Positions 1-7,499 of a stretch of DNA of 64,000 nt are shown piece by piece (position 1 is the stretch's first letter; each line of letters starts with the position of its first letter). A model generated the notes under the pieces. The model was not told the DNA's origin. It made no database searches and saw only the letters and a list, made by a program, of their open reading frames with translations. The stretch lies in assembly GCF_029892425.1 (NCBI RefSeq), contig NZ_JARXWB010000032.1, forward strand, positions 1 to 64,000, in the 5' to 3' direction. The stretch is from Bradyrhizobium sp. BR13661. GTDB taxonomy: Bacteria > Pseudomonadota > Alphaproteobacteria > Rhizobiales > Xanthobacteraceae. Both the position numbers and the translations under genes were made by a program.

Positions 1-67
1 TGCTCGCAAGCTTCTCACCATCCTCAACGCCATGCTCAGGGACCAAAAACCATGGCAACCCGCTTGA
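1..67 (+). mobile_element. 3' end of an IS110-family transposase (partial)
   Basis: Reading from base 2, the first 21 codons end in ...LNAMLRDQKPWQPA and a TGA at 65-67. This ending is characteristic of the C-terminus of IS110/IS1111-type transposases (RuvC-like DEDD recombinases). Everything upstream is outside the window, so intact and truncated copies cannot be told apart. The element's right end should lie somewhere in the non-coding stretch after the stop; IS110 elements lack long terminal inverted repeats, so I cannot place the edge. It lies immediately next to the candidate gasdermin/protease pair. Confidence 0.7.
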
Positions 68-418
68 CAAAGAACACAGTCGCTGAGGAGACCGCCACCG
101 GGTCCGCGCAAAGCGCGGCCCGATGACAGGCTCCGCGGTCGTCGCGAAGGACGAGGCGCGCGCTCGGATCGCGTCGAACGGCTGTCTGCTCGCGGGCGTA
201 GACCGAACCTGGGTGTGGCCAATCTTCAGTTCGGCTCTTGGAACCCGTAGCGGACAATCGCGCTCAGCCGAAGCCAGCCAAATTCTGCCAACACATTGAT
301 CTCGATCAAAGGGCGAATATCAGCGAGACGCTAGTTGAGCGTGTGCCGCTTTTTTCGCGCGCGGCTTTGCTGCCGGGCGCAATGATCGCGTCGCACAGTG
401 AGAGAAGGAGGACGATCG
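68..418. other. Intergenic: IS right end and gasdermin promoter region
   Basis: No convincing gene. The first part (to about 230) is GC-rich with short inverted motifs and is probably the non-coding right end of the IS110-type element. The second part turns less GC-rich and holds a perfect FixK/FNR-type palindrome (296-309) and a strong Shine-Dalgarno (AGAAGGAGG, about 403-411) for the gene at 419. A GGAAC at 240-244 followed after 16 bases by CGCT is a weak sigma-EcfG-like match. Confidence 0.5.
296..309. promoter_or_regulatory. FixK/FNR-type binding box upstream of the gasdermin-like gene
   Basis: TTGAT-CTCG-ATCAA is a perfect 14-bp palindrome matching the Crp/Fnr-family consensus TTGAT-N4-ATCAA used by FNR, Anr and rhizobial FixK. 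It is centred about 116 bp before the start codon at 419. With usual class II geometry (centre near -41.5) transcription would start near base 344. Low-oxygen control is an inference; the palindrome is seen directly. Confidence 0.55.
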
Positions 419-1162
419 ATGTCGTTGCCGAAATTCTTCTCCAAACAGTTCCGCGAACAGATGCTGTGCCACCCCGTCTGGCTTCCTGGCGAGAGTAGAG
501 TGCCGGGCGATATCGGCGTGATGCACGACGGCATCTTCACACGTCAGGGCAGCTTCTCCGACTTTACGGCAGTCGAGGCCAACATAGTCGACGAGGAGAT
601 CCCGGTCTCCACAAAGAGCAAGTTCTCGATCGGCGTCACCATGTCGCTCCGGCTAGGCGCCAAAGCTACCATCGATCCCAACGCGCAGGTCGGCGCAGAG
701 CTCAGAATCGAGCGCGGCGGCGGCATGGTGCTGCACATTCCCAATCAACGCCGCCGCTACATTAGCAACCTGCTCGAGGTGTTGCATGCGCTCCCCTGGA
801 GCAGCGAGGGCTTTGGCATGGACACCGTACTGGTGTCCGAGGTCAAGCTGGCGAAAGCGATCGCGCTGGTGCTGTCGGAGACAGGCGATACCAACGTAGA
901 CCTCACCGGCAAGGCGCTTGCGCTGCAAGCGCTCGATATTGCAGACGCCTCGGTTTCGTTCGGTGCGACCACGGCAGCTTCCTACACGACCTCGGTAGGT
1001 GATCCGCAGGGCCAGGCCTTTTATCCCTATGGCTTGCTGCTCTACAGGGCGCGCAACGGTTGGTTTCAGGATGGCAAGATCGTGCCGCTCGAAGCCACGC
1101 CGGGTACCGGCATGGACATGGCGCCATTTGAGGAAGTCTCGCCCTATGACGAGGAACTCTGA
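419..1162 (+). CDS. Candidate bacterial gasdermin-like pore-forming protein
   Basis: 247 aa, no signal peptide. The order of segments resembles gasdermin N-domains: an N-terminal Cys17 followed by hydrophobic VWLP; an early strand pair (PGDIGVMHDG..GSFSDF, about 29-49); amphipathic, membrane-hairpin-like stretches (65-110); VLVSEVKLAKAIALVLSET (137-155), which looks like the EVLCVLTQKI region of animal gasdermins; and YPYGLLLYRARNGWF (202-216), like their AYGVIELY..DGQF strand. A 23-residue acidic tail (225-247, ending SPYDEEL) follows, as expected of the short autoinhibitory peptide of bacterial gasdermins. The start at 419 has a strong Shine-Dalgarno; an internal ATG at 461 would place the cysteine at position 3, as in bacterial gasdermins known to be palmitoylated near the N-terminus. 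The stop overlaps the downstream protease by 17 bp, implying coupled expression. Family assignment is by pattern only. Alternative: an unrelated beta-rich toxin or substrate of the protease. Confidence 0.55.
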   Translation: MSLPKFFSKQFREQMLCHPVWLPGESRVPGDIGVMHDGIFTRQGSFSDFTAVEANIVDEEIPVSTKSKFSIGVTMSLRLGAKATIDPNAQVGAELRIERGGGMVLHIPNQRRRYISNLLEVLHALPWSSEGFGMDTVLVSEVKLAKAIALVLSETGDTNVDLTGKALALQALDIADASVSFGATTAASYTTSVGDPQGQAFYPYGLLLYRARNGWFQDGKIVPLEATPGTGMDMAPFEEVSPYDEEL

Positions 1163-2462
1163 GGCAGCGCTCCAATATTCCGGTGCGGCAGCGGAAGCGC
1201 TGATCGCCGGTTACGATCCCGCGAGCGGGAGCTGGGCCTTTCCCCGCCTGGGTCCTTTCTGGGACGCGGTCGCAGAGGCGCATCGGCGCGGACAGCGTGG
1301 CTTCGGGCGGCGCATCGCGATTCTCGATTCGGCATTCGATCTTTCAGCGCCAATCCTCGTGCGCGACGCGGCGGTGTGCCTGCCCAACCGCCTCGGCGCC
1401 GACCTATCGCACGGCACTGCAGTCGCGTTGCTCGTGCGTACTGTGGCGCCCGAAGCGGCACTCGACCTTTACGCGATCGGCAGCGCCGATGGACCCGATC
1501 GTCACGCGATCGGGGCTGCGTTGCGCAAGGTCGCGGCTTCCGAAGCGACGGTTTTGTGCATGAGTCTCGGCGTGCCGGTATCCCTTGCCAACGTCGAACT
1601 GAACATGCTCGACCCGTCGCTGCTGGCGGTGGCGGCCCGGCCGCGGCAATGTCCTATACCTTCGGGCTGCCTGTGCGAGGCGATCACAGCGCTGGGCGAT
1701 CGCGCGGTATTCGCTGCGGTCGGCAATGACGCCGGCAGCCTGTTCTGCCCGGCCATGTCACAGGCCGTTTACGCGATCGGCTTTCAGCTTGAACGGCGAA
1801 TTGCCGATCCCGAGCGCGGCGAAAGCGCTTGGGCAACCGAGCCAAGCGGCTACGGTCAATCGGCCGCAGTGGTCGACTATACGCTGATGCAGCCTGAGGG
1901 CGTGCTCGGCAGTAGCTTCGCGACACCGCTCGTTGCCGGGGCCGCAGCGCTGCAGAACGATCCGGCGGCGATTGAGTCGATGCAGCAGGCTTGTCATCTA
2001 GGCGCAGTGGCGGACAATTTGCTCGCCGACTATCGTTCGAAAGTCGCTGATCCAGTCGAGCTGGCGCAAGCGCTTGAATTATACAATAAGGCCCTCCTCA
2101 CCTTTCCCCATCAAGCGGACCTGCAGGCTGGTGCGCACTGGTGCATAGGGTGCGCGCTTTATGGCGGCACGCTGTTCGTAAATGCCGGCTTGGCGCATCT
2201 CGAAGCGAAAGATTTTGCGAGCGCCGAGCGGCTGCTCCGCATCGCGCGGCAGATTACGCCGCGCAGCGCGGACGCAGCCGCCAATCTCGCGACCTGTCTG
2301 ATGCTGCGCGCCGAGACGATTCCCGACGAAGCCGGTGCATCGCTCTTGCGAGAGGCGGTCGCCGCTTTTGACCAGGCGATCGCCCTGCGCCCCAACTATC
2401 GTGGCTACGACCAGGCGCGGGCGCACGCGGCAACGATGCTCGCATCGCGTAACGCTCGGTGA
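1146..2462 (+). CDS. Subtilisin-like (S8) protease with C-terminal TPR-like region, partner of the gasdermin-like protein
   Basis: 438 aa, no signal peptide, so probably cytosolic. The full subtilase set is visible: Asp61 (IAILDSAF), His89 (LSHGTAVA), oxyanion Asn194 (AVGNDAG) and Ser257 (GSSFATPLVAG). No N-terminal propeptide of ordinary length is evident. After about residue 290 the chain becomes helical with TPR-like repeats (PVELAQALELYNKAL; ASAERLLRIARQI; EAVAAFDQAIALRP). The ATG at 1146 lies inside the end of the upstream gene in another frame, giving a 17-bp overlap. In bacterial gasdermin operons a neighbouring protease removes the inhibitory C-terminal peptide to trigger pore formation; that role is inferred here. 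The TPR region could sense a signal or hold the substrate. It could also be a stand-alone subtilase. Confidence 0.8.
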   Translation: MTRNSEAALQYSGAAAEALIAGYDPASGSWAFPRLGPFWDAVAEAHRRGQRGFGRRIAILDSAFDLSAPILVRDAAVCLPNRLGADLSHGTAVALLVRTVAPEAALDLYAIGSADGPDRHAIGAALRKVAASEATVLCMSLGVPVSLANVELNMLDPSLLAVAARPRQCPIPSGCLCEAITALGDRAVFAAVGNDAGSLFCPAMSQAVYAIGFQLERRIADPERGESAWATEPSGYGQSAAVVDYTLMQPEGVLGSSFATPLVAGAAALQNDPAAIESMQQACHLGAVADNLLADYRSKVADPVELAQALELYNKALLTFPHQADLQAGAHWCIGCALYGGTLFVNAGLAHLEAKDFASAERLLRIARQITPRSADAAANLATCLMLRAETIPDEAGASLLREAVAAFDQAIALRPNYRGYDQARAHAATMLASRNAR

Positions 2463-2465
2463 TCG

Positions 2466-3773
2466 CTACTTCGCGAACGCCGCCTCCATCGCCTTCCGCG
2501 TCTTGATCGTCTCGTTATTCGCGTCGAACGCGACATCGCTCCAGCGCACGATCTCGCCATGGGGGATGTCGTGCTTCAGCTTGAGGCGGTGGGCGAGGCC
2601 GATCGGCAGGGCACCTGTCTTCAGGCTCGCGGCCGCAGGCACGAGCTTGCCCCACACGGTGTAGCCGCCTTCGCCGTCCAGGATCTCGCCGGCGCGAAGG
2701 TTTCGCTTGGCGACGGAGGCGACATCGCCGCGGAAGCCGAAAGGCTGGCCGGTCGGCTCGCCCCGCAATGCCGCCGACAGGACCGAAATGTTCAGCTCGA
2801 GCCCGATCAGATGATAGGGCTTGTACATCGCGGCGAAGCGCCCGCTCGCGTCCGTCTTCAGGCCGTATTGCTTGAAGCAATCGGCGGCGTAATCGTTCGG
2901 CGCCTCCAGCACGACATAGACGCCCCAGCGCAGATCGCGAAATACCGGGCGGCCGTCGCGCTCCAGCGAGGAGACGACTTCGACCACGCCCGACCGTTCC
3001 AGCACGCCGCCGCGCGATCGTGGCCGCATGATGTGCGGCAGATCGTCGACGCCGCAGGGTGGAAACAGAAGTCCCTCCGAGGGCACGTCGAGCCCGCAGG
3101 CATTCGCAATCGCGGCCATCTCGATCGCCGATTTGGTGCCGTCGAGGAAGGAGTTGAACATCTGCGGATTCATGCCCGCCGACTGCGCCTCGCCGGCGGT
3201 GAGGCCATAATGCTGCCAGACGCCATCAGGCGTCACGTCGTGATAAGCGGGCAGATATTTTGTCCCTTTACCGGCGGCGACGACGCGAAAACCTGTGGCG
3301 CGGGCCCAGTCGACCATCTCCGCCGTCAGCGCCGGCTGGTCGCCATAGGCGAGCGAATAGACCACGCCGGCTTTCCGCGCCTCCTCGGCGAGCAGCGGGC
3401 CCGCCAGCACGTCGGCCTCGACATTGACCATCACGACATGCTTGCCCGCCGCGATCGCGGCGCGCGCATGCTTTATGCCGACGGCCGGATTGCCGGTCGC
3501 CTCCACCACCACATCCATCGCCCCACCCGCGATGGCGCGCGCGCCGTCATCGGTGAAGATGGTGGCAGCGATCCGCTCGGCGCTCCAGCCGACGGTGCGG
3601 CAAGCCTCGCGCGCGCGGTCGCGATCGATGTCGACGATGATGGGCACCTCGAGCCCCGGCGTGTGCGGCACCTGCGCCAAAAACATCGAGCCGAATTTAC
3701 CGGCGCCAACAAGCGCGACACGGACAGGCTTGCCGGCGGAGGCGCGGGCCTGGAGGAGACGGAAGAGGTTCAT
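2466..3773 (-). CDS. NAD(P)-dependent oxidoreductase with C-terminal SAF domain
   Basis: 435 aa. An N-terminal Rossmann fold (RVALVGAGKFGSMF, about 18-31) is followed by a homoserine-dehydrogenase/Gfo-Idh-like catalytic region (VVEATGNPAVGIKHA). The C-terminal third contains a SAF-type segment (DVASVAKRNLRAGEILDGEGGYTVWG). Proteins of this layout are annotated as oxidoreductases of unknown substrate, some in sugar-acid pathways. The substrate here is unknown. It is the last gene of a leftward group that may include the dioxygenase-like gene upstream, but a 131-bp dispersed repeat separates them. The gene is convergent with the S8 protease, stops 3 bp apart. Confidence 0.75.
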   Translation of the reverse strand: MNLFRLLQARASAGKPVRVALVGAGKFGSMFLAQVPHTPGLEVPIIVDIDRDRAREACRTVGWSAERIAATIFTDDGARAIAGGAMDVVVEATGNPAVGIKHARAAIAAGKHVVMVNVEADVLAGPLLAEEARKAGVVYSLAYGDQPALTAEMVDWARATGFRVVAAGKGTKYLPAYHDVTPDGVWQHYGLTAGEAQSAGMNPQMFNSFLDGTKSAIEMAAIANACGLDVPSEGLLFPPCGVDDLPHIMRPRSRGGVLERSGVVEVVSSLERDGRPVFRDLRWGVYVVLEAPNDYAADCFKQYGLKTDASGRFAAMYKPYHLIGLELNISVLSAALRGEPTGQPFGFRGDVASVAKRNLRAGEILDGEGGYTVWGKLVPAAASLKTGALPIGLAHRLKLKHDIPHGEIVRWSDVAFDANNETIKTRKAMEAAFAK

Positions 3774-3797
3774 GGGGATGTGTCCTGAGCAACTACC

Positions 3798-3928
3798 GTG
3801 TCCCGGACAAGGTGCAGCGTGTAACGCTGCACCGCAGAGCCGGGACCCAGTGTGAGGGAATTCAGTGTCGCCTGGGCCCCGGCTCAGCAGCGCATCACTG
3901 ACGTGCTGCGCTGCGTCCGGGGCACGAG
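3798..3928. repeat. Dispersed palindromic repeat, family A copy 1
   Basis: Begins GTGTCCCGGAC and ends GCGTCCGGGGCACG, with the internal landmarks GCAGAGCCGGGACCCAG and CCCCGGCTC-GCAGCGCA. The outer arms are complementary (TCCCGGAC / GTCCGGGG). The same element recurs at 16551, 19191 and 54569. All copies are intergenic; no coding content. Confidence 0.85.
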
Positions 3929-3934
3929 GCCAAT

Positions 3935-4735
3935 CTACTCCGCCGCCTGCCGAGGCGCCCGCGTCAGCCGCAGCAACGCATCGTCATCCACCGTCTTGAT
4001 CGGCGCAAAATCGCGGTGCGCGATGTACTCGGGGCGCGTCGGCGTGCGGATGTAGTTCGAGACCGCGTTCAACGTCAGGTACACGATCTTGCGCGGATAG
4101 GGCGTGATGTTGCCGCTTGAGCCATGCACGAGATTGCCGTGGAACATCAGCATGCCGCCGGGCTTGCCGGTTGGCGCGACGATGCCGCCCTGCTTGACGA
4201 GACGCGTCACGGTGTCCTCGTCCAGCGTCCAAAGCGGGTACGAGGTCGTCGAGAGGTCGTGGGAAGCCTGCAGATCGCCGGCGTTCTGACTGCGCGGCAC
4301 CAGCATCAAGGGCCCGTTGATCGGCATCACCTCGTCGAGGAAGATCGCGATGTTCATCGCGCGCGGCTCCGGCATGCCGTCGTCGCGCTTCCAGGTGCCG
4401 TAATCCTGGTGCCACTGCCAGACATCGCCGGTGAAGGCCGATTTCGCGTTGATCTTGAACTGGTGCATGTAGACCGGCTCGCCGAAAACCTGTTCGACCG
4501 GATCGATCATGCGCGGATGCGCGCCCAGAATGCCGAACGCTTCGTTGTAGAGATGCGCAGCAAAGGCCGTGCGTGGCGCGCCGCTCTTCTCGCGCCAGAC
4601 CTCGGGCCGGTTGGTGTCGTAAATGCCGACCGCCTCGCGCGCGAGCAGATCGACCTCCTCTTGGGCAAACAATTCAGGCAAAAACAGCCAGCCCTCGCGG
4701 TGGAAGAACTCCAATTGCGCCTCGGACAGTTTCAT
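3935..4735 (-). CDS. Phytanoyl-CoA dioxygenase (PhyH) family protein
   Basis: 266 aa. Fe(II)/2-oxoglutarate-dependent dioxygenase fold: the iron ligands are visible as H-x-D in WQWHQDYGTW and a distal His in LVHGSSGNI, followed by an Arg (YPRKIVYLTLN) suited to binding 2-oxoglutarate. The start at 4735 (MKLSEAQLEFF) is preferred over an upstream in-frame codon at 4768 because AGGAGG (4743-4748) is correctly spaced from it. Such enzymes hydroxylate diverse small molecules; the substrate is unknown. The downstream oxidoreductase and upstream GntR regulator suggest a small catabolic unit. Confidence 0.85.
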   Translation of the reverse strand: MKLSEAQLEFFHREGWLFLPELFAQEEVDLLAREAVGIYDTNRPEVWREKSGAPRTAFAAHLYNEAFGILGAHPRMIDPVEQVFGEPVYMHQFKINAKSAFTGDVWQWHQDYGTWKRDDGMPEPRAMNIAIFLDEVMPINGPLMLVPRSQNAGDLQASHDLSTTSYPLWTLDEDTVTRLVKQGGIVAPTGKPGGMLMFHGNLVHGSSGNITPYPRKIVYLTLNAVSNYIRTPTRPEYIAHRDFAPIKTVDDDALLRLTRAPRQAAE

Positions 4736-4762
4736 GGGTCGTCCTCCTTGGTTTTGTTTTTT

Positions 4763-4867
4763 CGTCATTCCGGGGCGCGCGAAGCGCGAACCCGGAATCC
4801 ATTTGTCGTCAGTCTCTGCGGCCTAATGGATTCCGGGCTCGGTCCTACGGACCGCCCCGGAATGACG
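4763..4867. repeat. Dispersed palindromic repeat, family B
   Basis: Terminal inverted repeat CGTCATTCCGGGGC / GCCCCGGAATGACG encloses about 75 bp with nested inverted motifs (CCCGGAATCCAT / ATGGATTCCGGG). It lies between the dioxygenase start and the GntR stop. It looks like a REP/MITE-like hairpin element common in rhizobial genomes. Confidence 0.8.
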
Positions 4868-4872
4868 GCGAG

Positions 4873-5550
4873 CTACGCCGCCACCTCGTCCGCAGCCCTC
4901 AATCTCTCCTCAGTCATCCGTCCCGCCGTCTGCGCATGCGCCAGCGCGGCGCGCTCGGCCGCGTCAGCATCGCCTGCGAGAATGTGCCTGGCGATATCGG
5001 CATGCTCGGCCCAGGCGCTGCCGCGATAGTCGAGCTCCGACAGCACCGTCGCCATCGAGCGGCGCATATGCGGCCATTGCGGCGTGATCGTCTCCTCGAT
5101 CACGGGATTGCCGGCGAGTTGATAGATCGCGCGATGAAATTCGACGTCGAGCGCGATCAGCTCGGCGAGAACAGTCTTGCGATCGATGCGGCGTCCGGCG
5201 GCGAGCGCCGCCTGCAGCCGCGCGCGTCCGGCTGCGTCGGTTGCAGCACGCTGAGCCGCAAGCCGCGCCGCGAGCGCATCGATGGCACCGCGCACCTCGT
5301 AGAGTTGGCGGATCCGCGCGGGATCGAGCTGAGTGACTTCAAAGCCGCGCTTGCCGCTTTCGGCGACGAGACCCTGACGGTGCAGCAGATGCAGCGCATG
5401 CGAGACCGGCTGGCGCGACACGCCGAGCTTGTCGGCGAGCTCGTTTTGCCGGATGCGCTGGCCGGGCTGCAGCGTGCGATCGGAGATCGCCTCCAGGATC
5501 CGTGCATAGACCTGGTCGATGAGGTTCGGGAGCGGGTCGAGAGGGATCAC
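4873..5550 (-). CDS. GntR-family transcriptional regulator, FadR/FCD subfamily
   Basis: 225 aa from a GTG start at 5550. N-terminal winged helix (LADKLGVSRQPVSHALHLLHRQGLV) is followed by an all-helical FCD effector domain with the usual metal/ligand residues (ALDVEFHRAIYQLAGNP and HADIARHILAGD). The GTG has an upstream GGAG-type ribosome site. It also places a palindromic operator-like sequence (5570-5589) in the promoter rather than in the coding region. Probably controls the neighbouring hydrolase or dioxygenase genes in response to an organic acid; the effector is unknown. Confidence 0.85.
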   Translation of the reverse strand: MIPLDPLPNLIDQVYARILEAISDRTLQPGQRIRQNELADKLGVSRQPVSHALHLLHRQGLVAESGKRGFEVTQLDPARIRQLYEVRGAIDALAARLAAQRAATDAAGRARLQAALAAGRRIDRKTVLAELIALDVEFHRAIYQLAGNPVIEETITPQWPHMRRSMATVLSELDYRGSAWAEHADIARHILAGDADAAERAALAHAQTAGRMTEERLRAADEVAA

Positions 5551-5569
5551 GCCGGCAGCTCCAAAAAGG

Positions 5570-5589
5570 GAATACCGAATTCCGTATTC
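5570..5589. promoter_or_regulatory. Probable operator of the GntR/FCD regulator
   Basis: Near-perfect 20-bp dyad GAATAC-C-GAATTC-C-GTATTC centred on an EcoRI-like GAATTC core, 20 bp upstream of the GTG start of the FCD regulator. FCD regulators commonly autoregulate through short palindromes at this position. Confidence 0.5.
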
Positions 5590-5660
5590 GAAAATAGGGC
5601 GGTAAGGGAAGACCGTCAATGCCGACGGCGCTGCTCCGATAAGCCTTTGATTTTATTGAG

Positions 5661-5690
5661 GCCGTCTACTGTGCATGGGGTTGTTTTCGC
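5661..5690 (-). repeat. 30-bp exact dispersed repeat, copy 1
   Basis: Identical over 30 bp to 45726-45755 (plus strand begins GCCGTCTACT and ends TTGTTTTCGC). Both copies lie just beyond the stop codon of a leftward gene, in the same orientation relative to that gene: the 3'-end side of the alpha/beta hydrolase here, and of homospermidine synthase there. Confidence 0.9.
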
Positions 5691-5713
5691 AGGTCTGAGG
5701 CGGACACTGGCCG

Positions 5714-6526
5714 TTACTCCGCTAAAAACCGATCCACCGCCTCGCCGAACACCTCGGGCGCCTGCTCGAACATCCAGTGTCCGGCATTGGGGATCACCGC
5801 CGTCTTGCTGCCCGCGATGTGCCCTGCCAGCACCCGCCATAGCACCGACAGGCTGCCGGTGGTGGCGCCGCCGCCGATCAGCAGCGTCGGCGTCTTGATC
5901 GCCTGCGCATCCGCAACCGTATAGGGCCTGCGCTGCTCGTTGATCTGGCCGAGGAAGGTGAGCGTGTTGTCGCGCAGCTGCTGCTTGGCCGCCGCCGGCA
6001 AGCGCCGCCACGTGCCGTCGCCCTCGATGCCTTCGTAGAAATTCTGCAGCGCGCCCTCGATGTCGCCGGCGCGGATCATCTCGACCGAGCGAATCGTCTT
6101 CGCGGCGAGCGGCGGATGCGCCGGCGTTCCCTCCGGCAGCGGCAGGCTGGCGTCGAGATCGCCGCCGGGCTCGGCCAGCACCAGTTTTCGCAGGAGATCA
6201 GGCCGCGCCTGTGCCACGCGAAACGCGATGTGCCCGCCGCGCGAGTGGCCCATTAGGTCGACCGGCCCGGGCGTGACCTGCTCGATGAAGGCGATCGTAT
6301 CAGCAACGTGCTGCGCCATCTTGTAATCGTCTCCGACGGCATCCCAATGCTCGGGAAAGAAATGCCGCAGGCTGACCGCGATGACGCGATGGTTCTTCGA
6401 CAGCGGGCCAAGCACCGAATACCAGGTGCGGAAGTCGCCGAGCGTGCCGTGCACGCAGACCAGCGGGTGGCCTTGGCCTACTTCGAGATAGGCCATGTCG
6501 TAACCGTTGACGCGAAAGCTCTGCAT
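5714..6526 (-). CDS. Alpha/beta hydrolase (tandem paralogue 2)
   Basis: 270 aa. Oxyanion HG motif (VCVHGTLGDFRTW, about 24-36), nucleophile elbow GHSRGG, late Asp and the terminal catalytic His in AGHWMFEQAPEVF. The upstream gene is a clear paralogue beginning with the same MQS..GYDM layout, and the two are separated by only 2 bp, so they form a duplicated transcription unit. Candidate substrates are esters, lactones or C-C bonded ring-fission products; none is shown by sequence. Confidence 0.85.
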   Translation of the reverse strand: MQSFRVNGYDMAYLEVGQGHPLVCVHGTLGDFRTWYSVLGPLSKNHRVIAVSLRHFFPEHWDAVGDDYKMAQHVADTIAFIEQVTPGPVDLMGHSRGGHIAFRVAQARPDLLRKLVLAEPGGDLDASLPLPEGTPAHPPLAAKTIRSVEMIRAGDIEGALQNFYEGIEGDGTWRRLPAAAKQQLRDNTLTFLGQINEQRRPYTVADAQAIKTPTLLIGGGATTGSLSVLWRVLAGHIAGSKTAVIPNAGHWMFEQAPEVFGEAVDRFLAE

Positions 6527-6528
6527 GA

Positions 6529-7347
6529 TCAGCTCGCCAGAAAATCCAGGACCACTTCGGAATATTTCTGCGGCGCCTGCTCGAACATCGGATGCGTCGC
6601 GTTCGGGATGATCGCCGTCTTGGAATAGGGCACGTGCGCGGCCAGCGCATGCAGCACCTTCGGCAGCAGGCCCTTGGTCCGTGCGCCCAGGATGAACAGC
6701 GTCGGCATCAGAATCGCTTCCGCATCCGCCTTCGAGAACGGCGGACGGTTGTCGCGGACCTGCCCGATCAGCGTGGTGGCGTTGTCGCGCAGATTCTGCT
6801 TCACCATCGCCGGCAGCCGCGGCCAGGTGCCAGGCCCTTCCAGCGTGTCGACGAAGACGGCAAGCCCGCCATCGACATCGCCCGCCGCGATCTTCTCGGC
6901 CGACGCCGTGAAGCGCGCCAGCAGCGGCGAGGGGCCGCCGGCATAGTCAGGATCGAGGCTGGCATCGAGCTCGCCGCCGGGTTCGGCGAGCACCAGCCGC
7001 CGCAGCAGATCGGGCCGTTGCTGCGCCACGCGAAAACAGATGTGCCCGCCGCGGGAATGGCCCATCAGATCGACCGGGCCGAGGTCGAGCTTCTCGATGA
7101 AGGCGATGACGTCGCTGACATGCTGGGCGATCGAATAGGTGTCGCCGACGCCGTCCCATTGTGCAGGGAAGAAGTGCCGGAGGCTCGGGACGATCATCCG
7201 GTGCCGTTGCGTCAGTGGGCCGAGCACGCAGCCCCAGACGCGGAAGTCGGAGAGCGAGCCGTGCACGCAGACCAGCGGCGGTCGGTCTCGATCCTCGCCC
7301 ACGTCGAGATAGGGCATGTCGTATCCAAGGACGTCGAGGCTTTGCAT
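6529..7347 (-). CDS. Alpha/beta hydrolase (tandem paralogue 1)
   Basis: 272 aa from 7347. HG motif (VCVHGSLSDFRVW), nucleophile elbow GHSRGG, catalytic-His region ATHPMFEQAPQKYSE. The start is chosen by matching the paralogue downstream (MQSLDVLGYDMPYLDVG against MQSFRVNGYDMAYLEVG); an in-frame codon at 7437 would add 30 residues with no counterpart. The gene is divergent from the alkyltransferase gene, with about 150 bp between. Confidence 0.82.
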   Translation of the reverse strand: MQSLDVLGYDMPYLDVGEDRDRPPLVCVHGSLSDFRVWGCVLGPLTQRHRMIVPSLRHFFPAQWDGVGDTYSIAQHVSDVIAFIEKLDLGPVDLMGHSRGGHICFRVAQQRPDLLRRLVLAEPGGELDASLDPDYAGGPSPLLARFTASAEKIAAGDVDGGLAVFVDTLEGPGTWPRLPAMVKQNLRDNATTLIGQVRDNRPPFSKADAEAILMPTLFILGARTKGLLPKVLHALAAHVPYSKTAIIPNATHPMFEQAPQKYSEVVLDFLAS

Positions 7348-7499
7348 TTGGTTCTCGGAAGTATTGGCTCGCGGAAAGGTAAAGCGGAACTCCTGTGCAA
7401 GATTCCCGGAAACCGGGTGGATCGCAACTATTTCCAAGCCTAGATTTGCACCGAGATCACAATGGGGGCATGCGAAGACGCCAGTCCAGGAACCCAGTC

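Noticed and set aside
2559..3788. A 409-codon plus-strand frame opposite the SAF-domain oxidoreductase
   Set aside because: It is the antisense shadow of a gene with clear Rossmann motifs; composition is Arg/His/Asp-rich with no domain.
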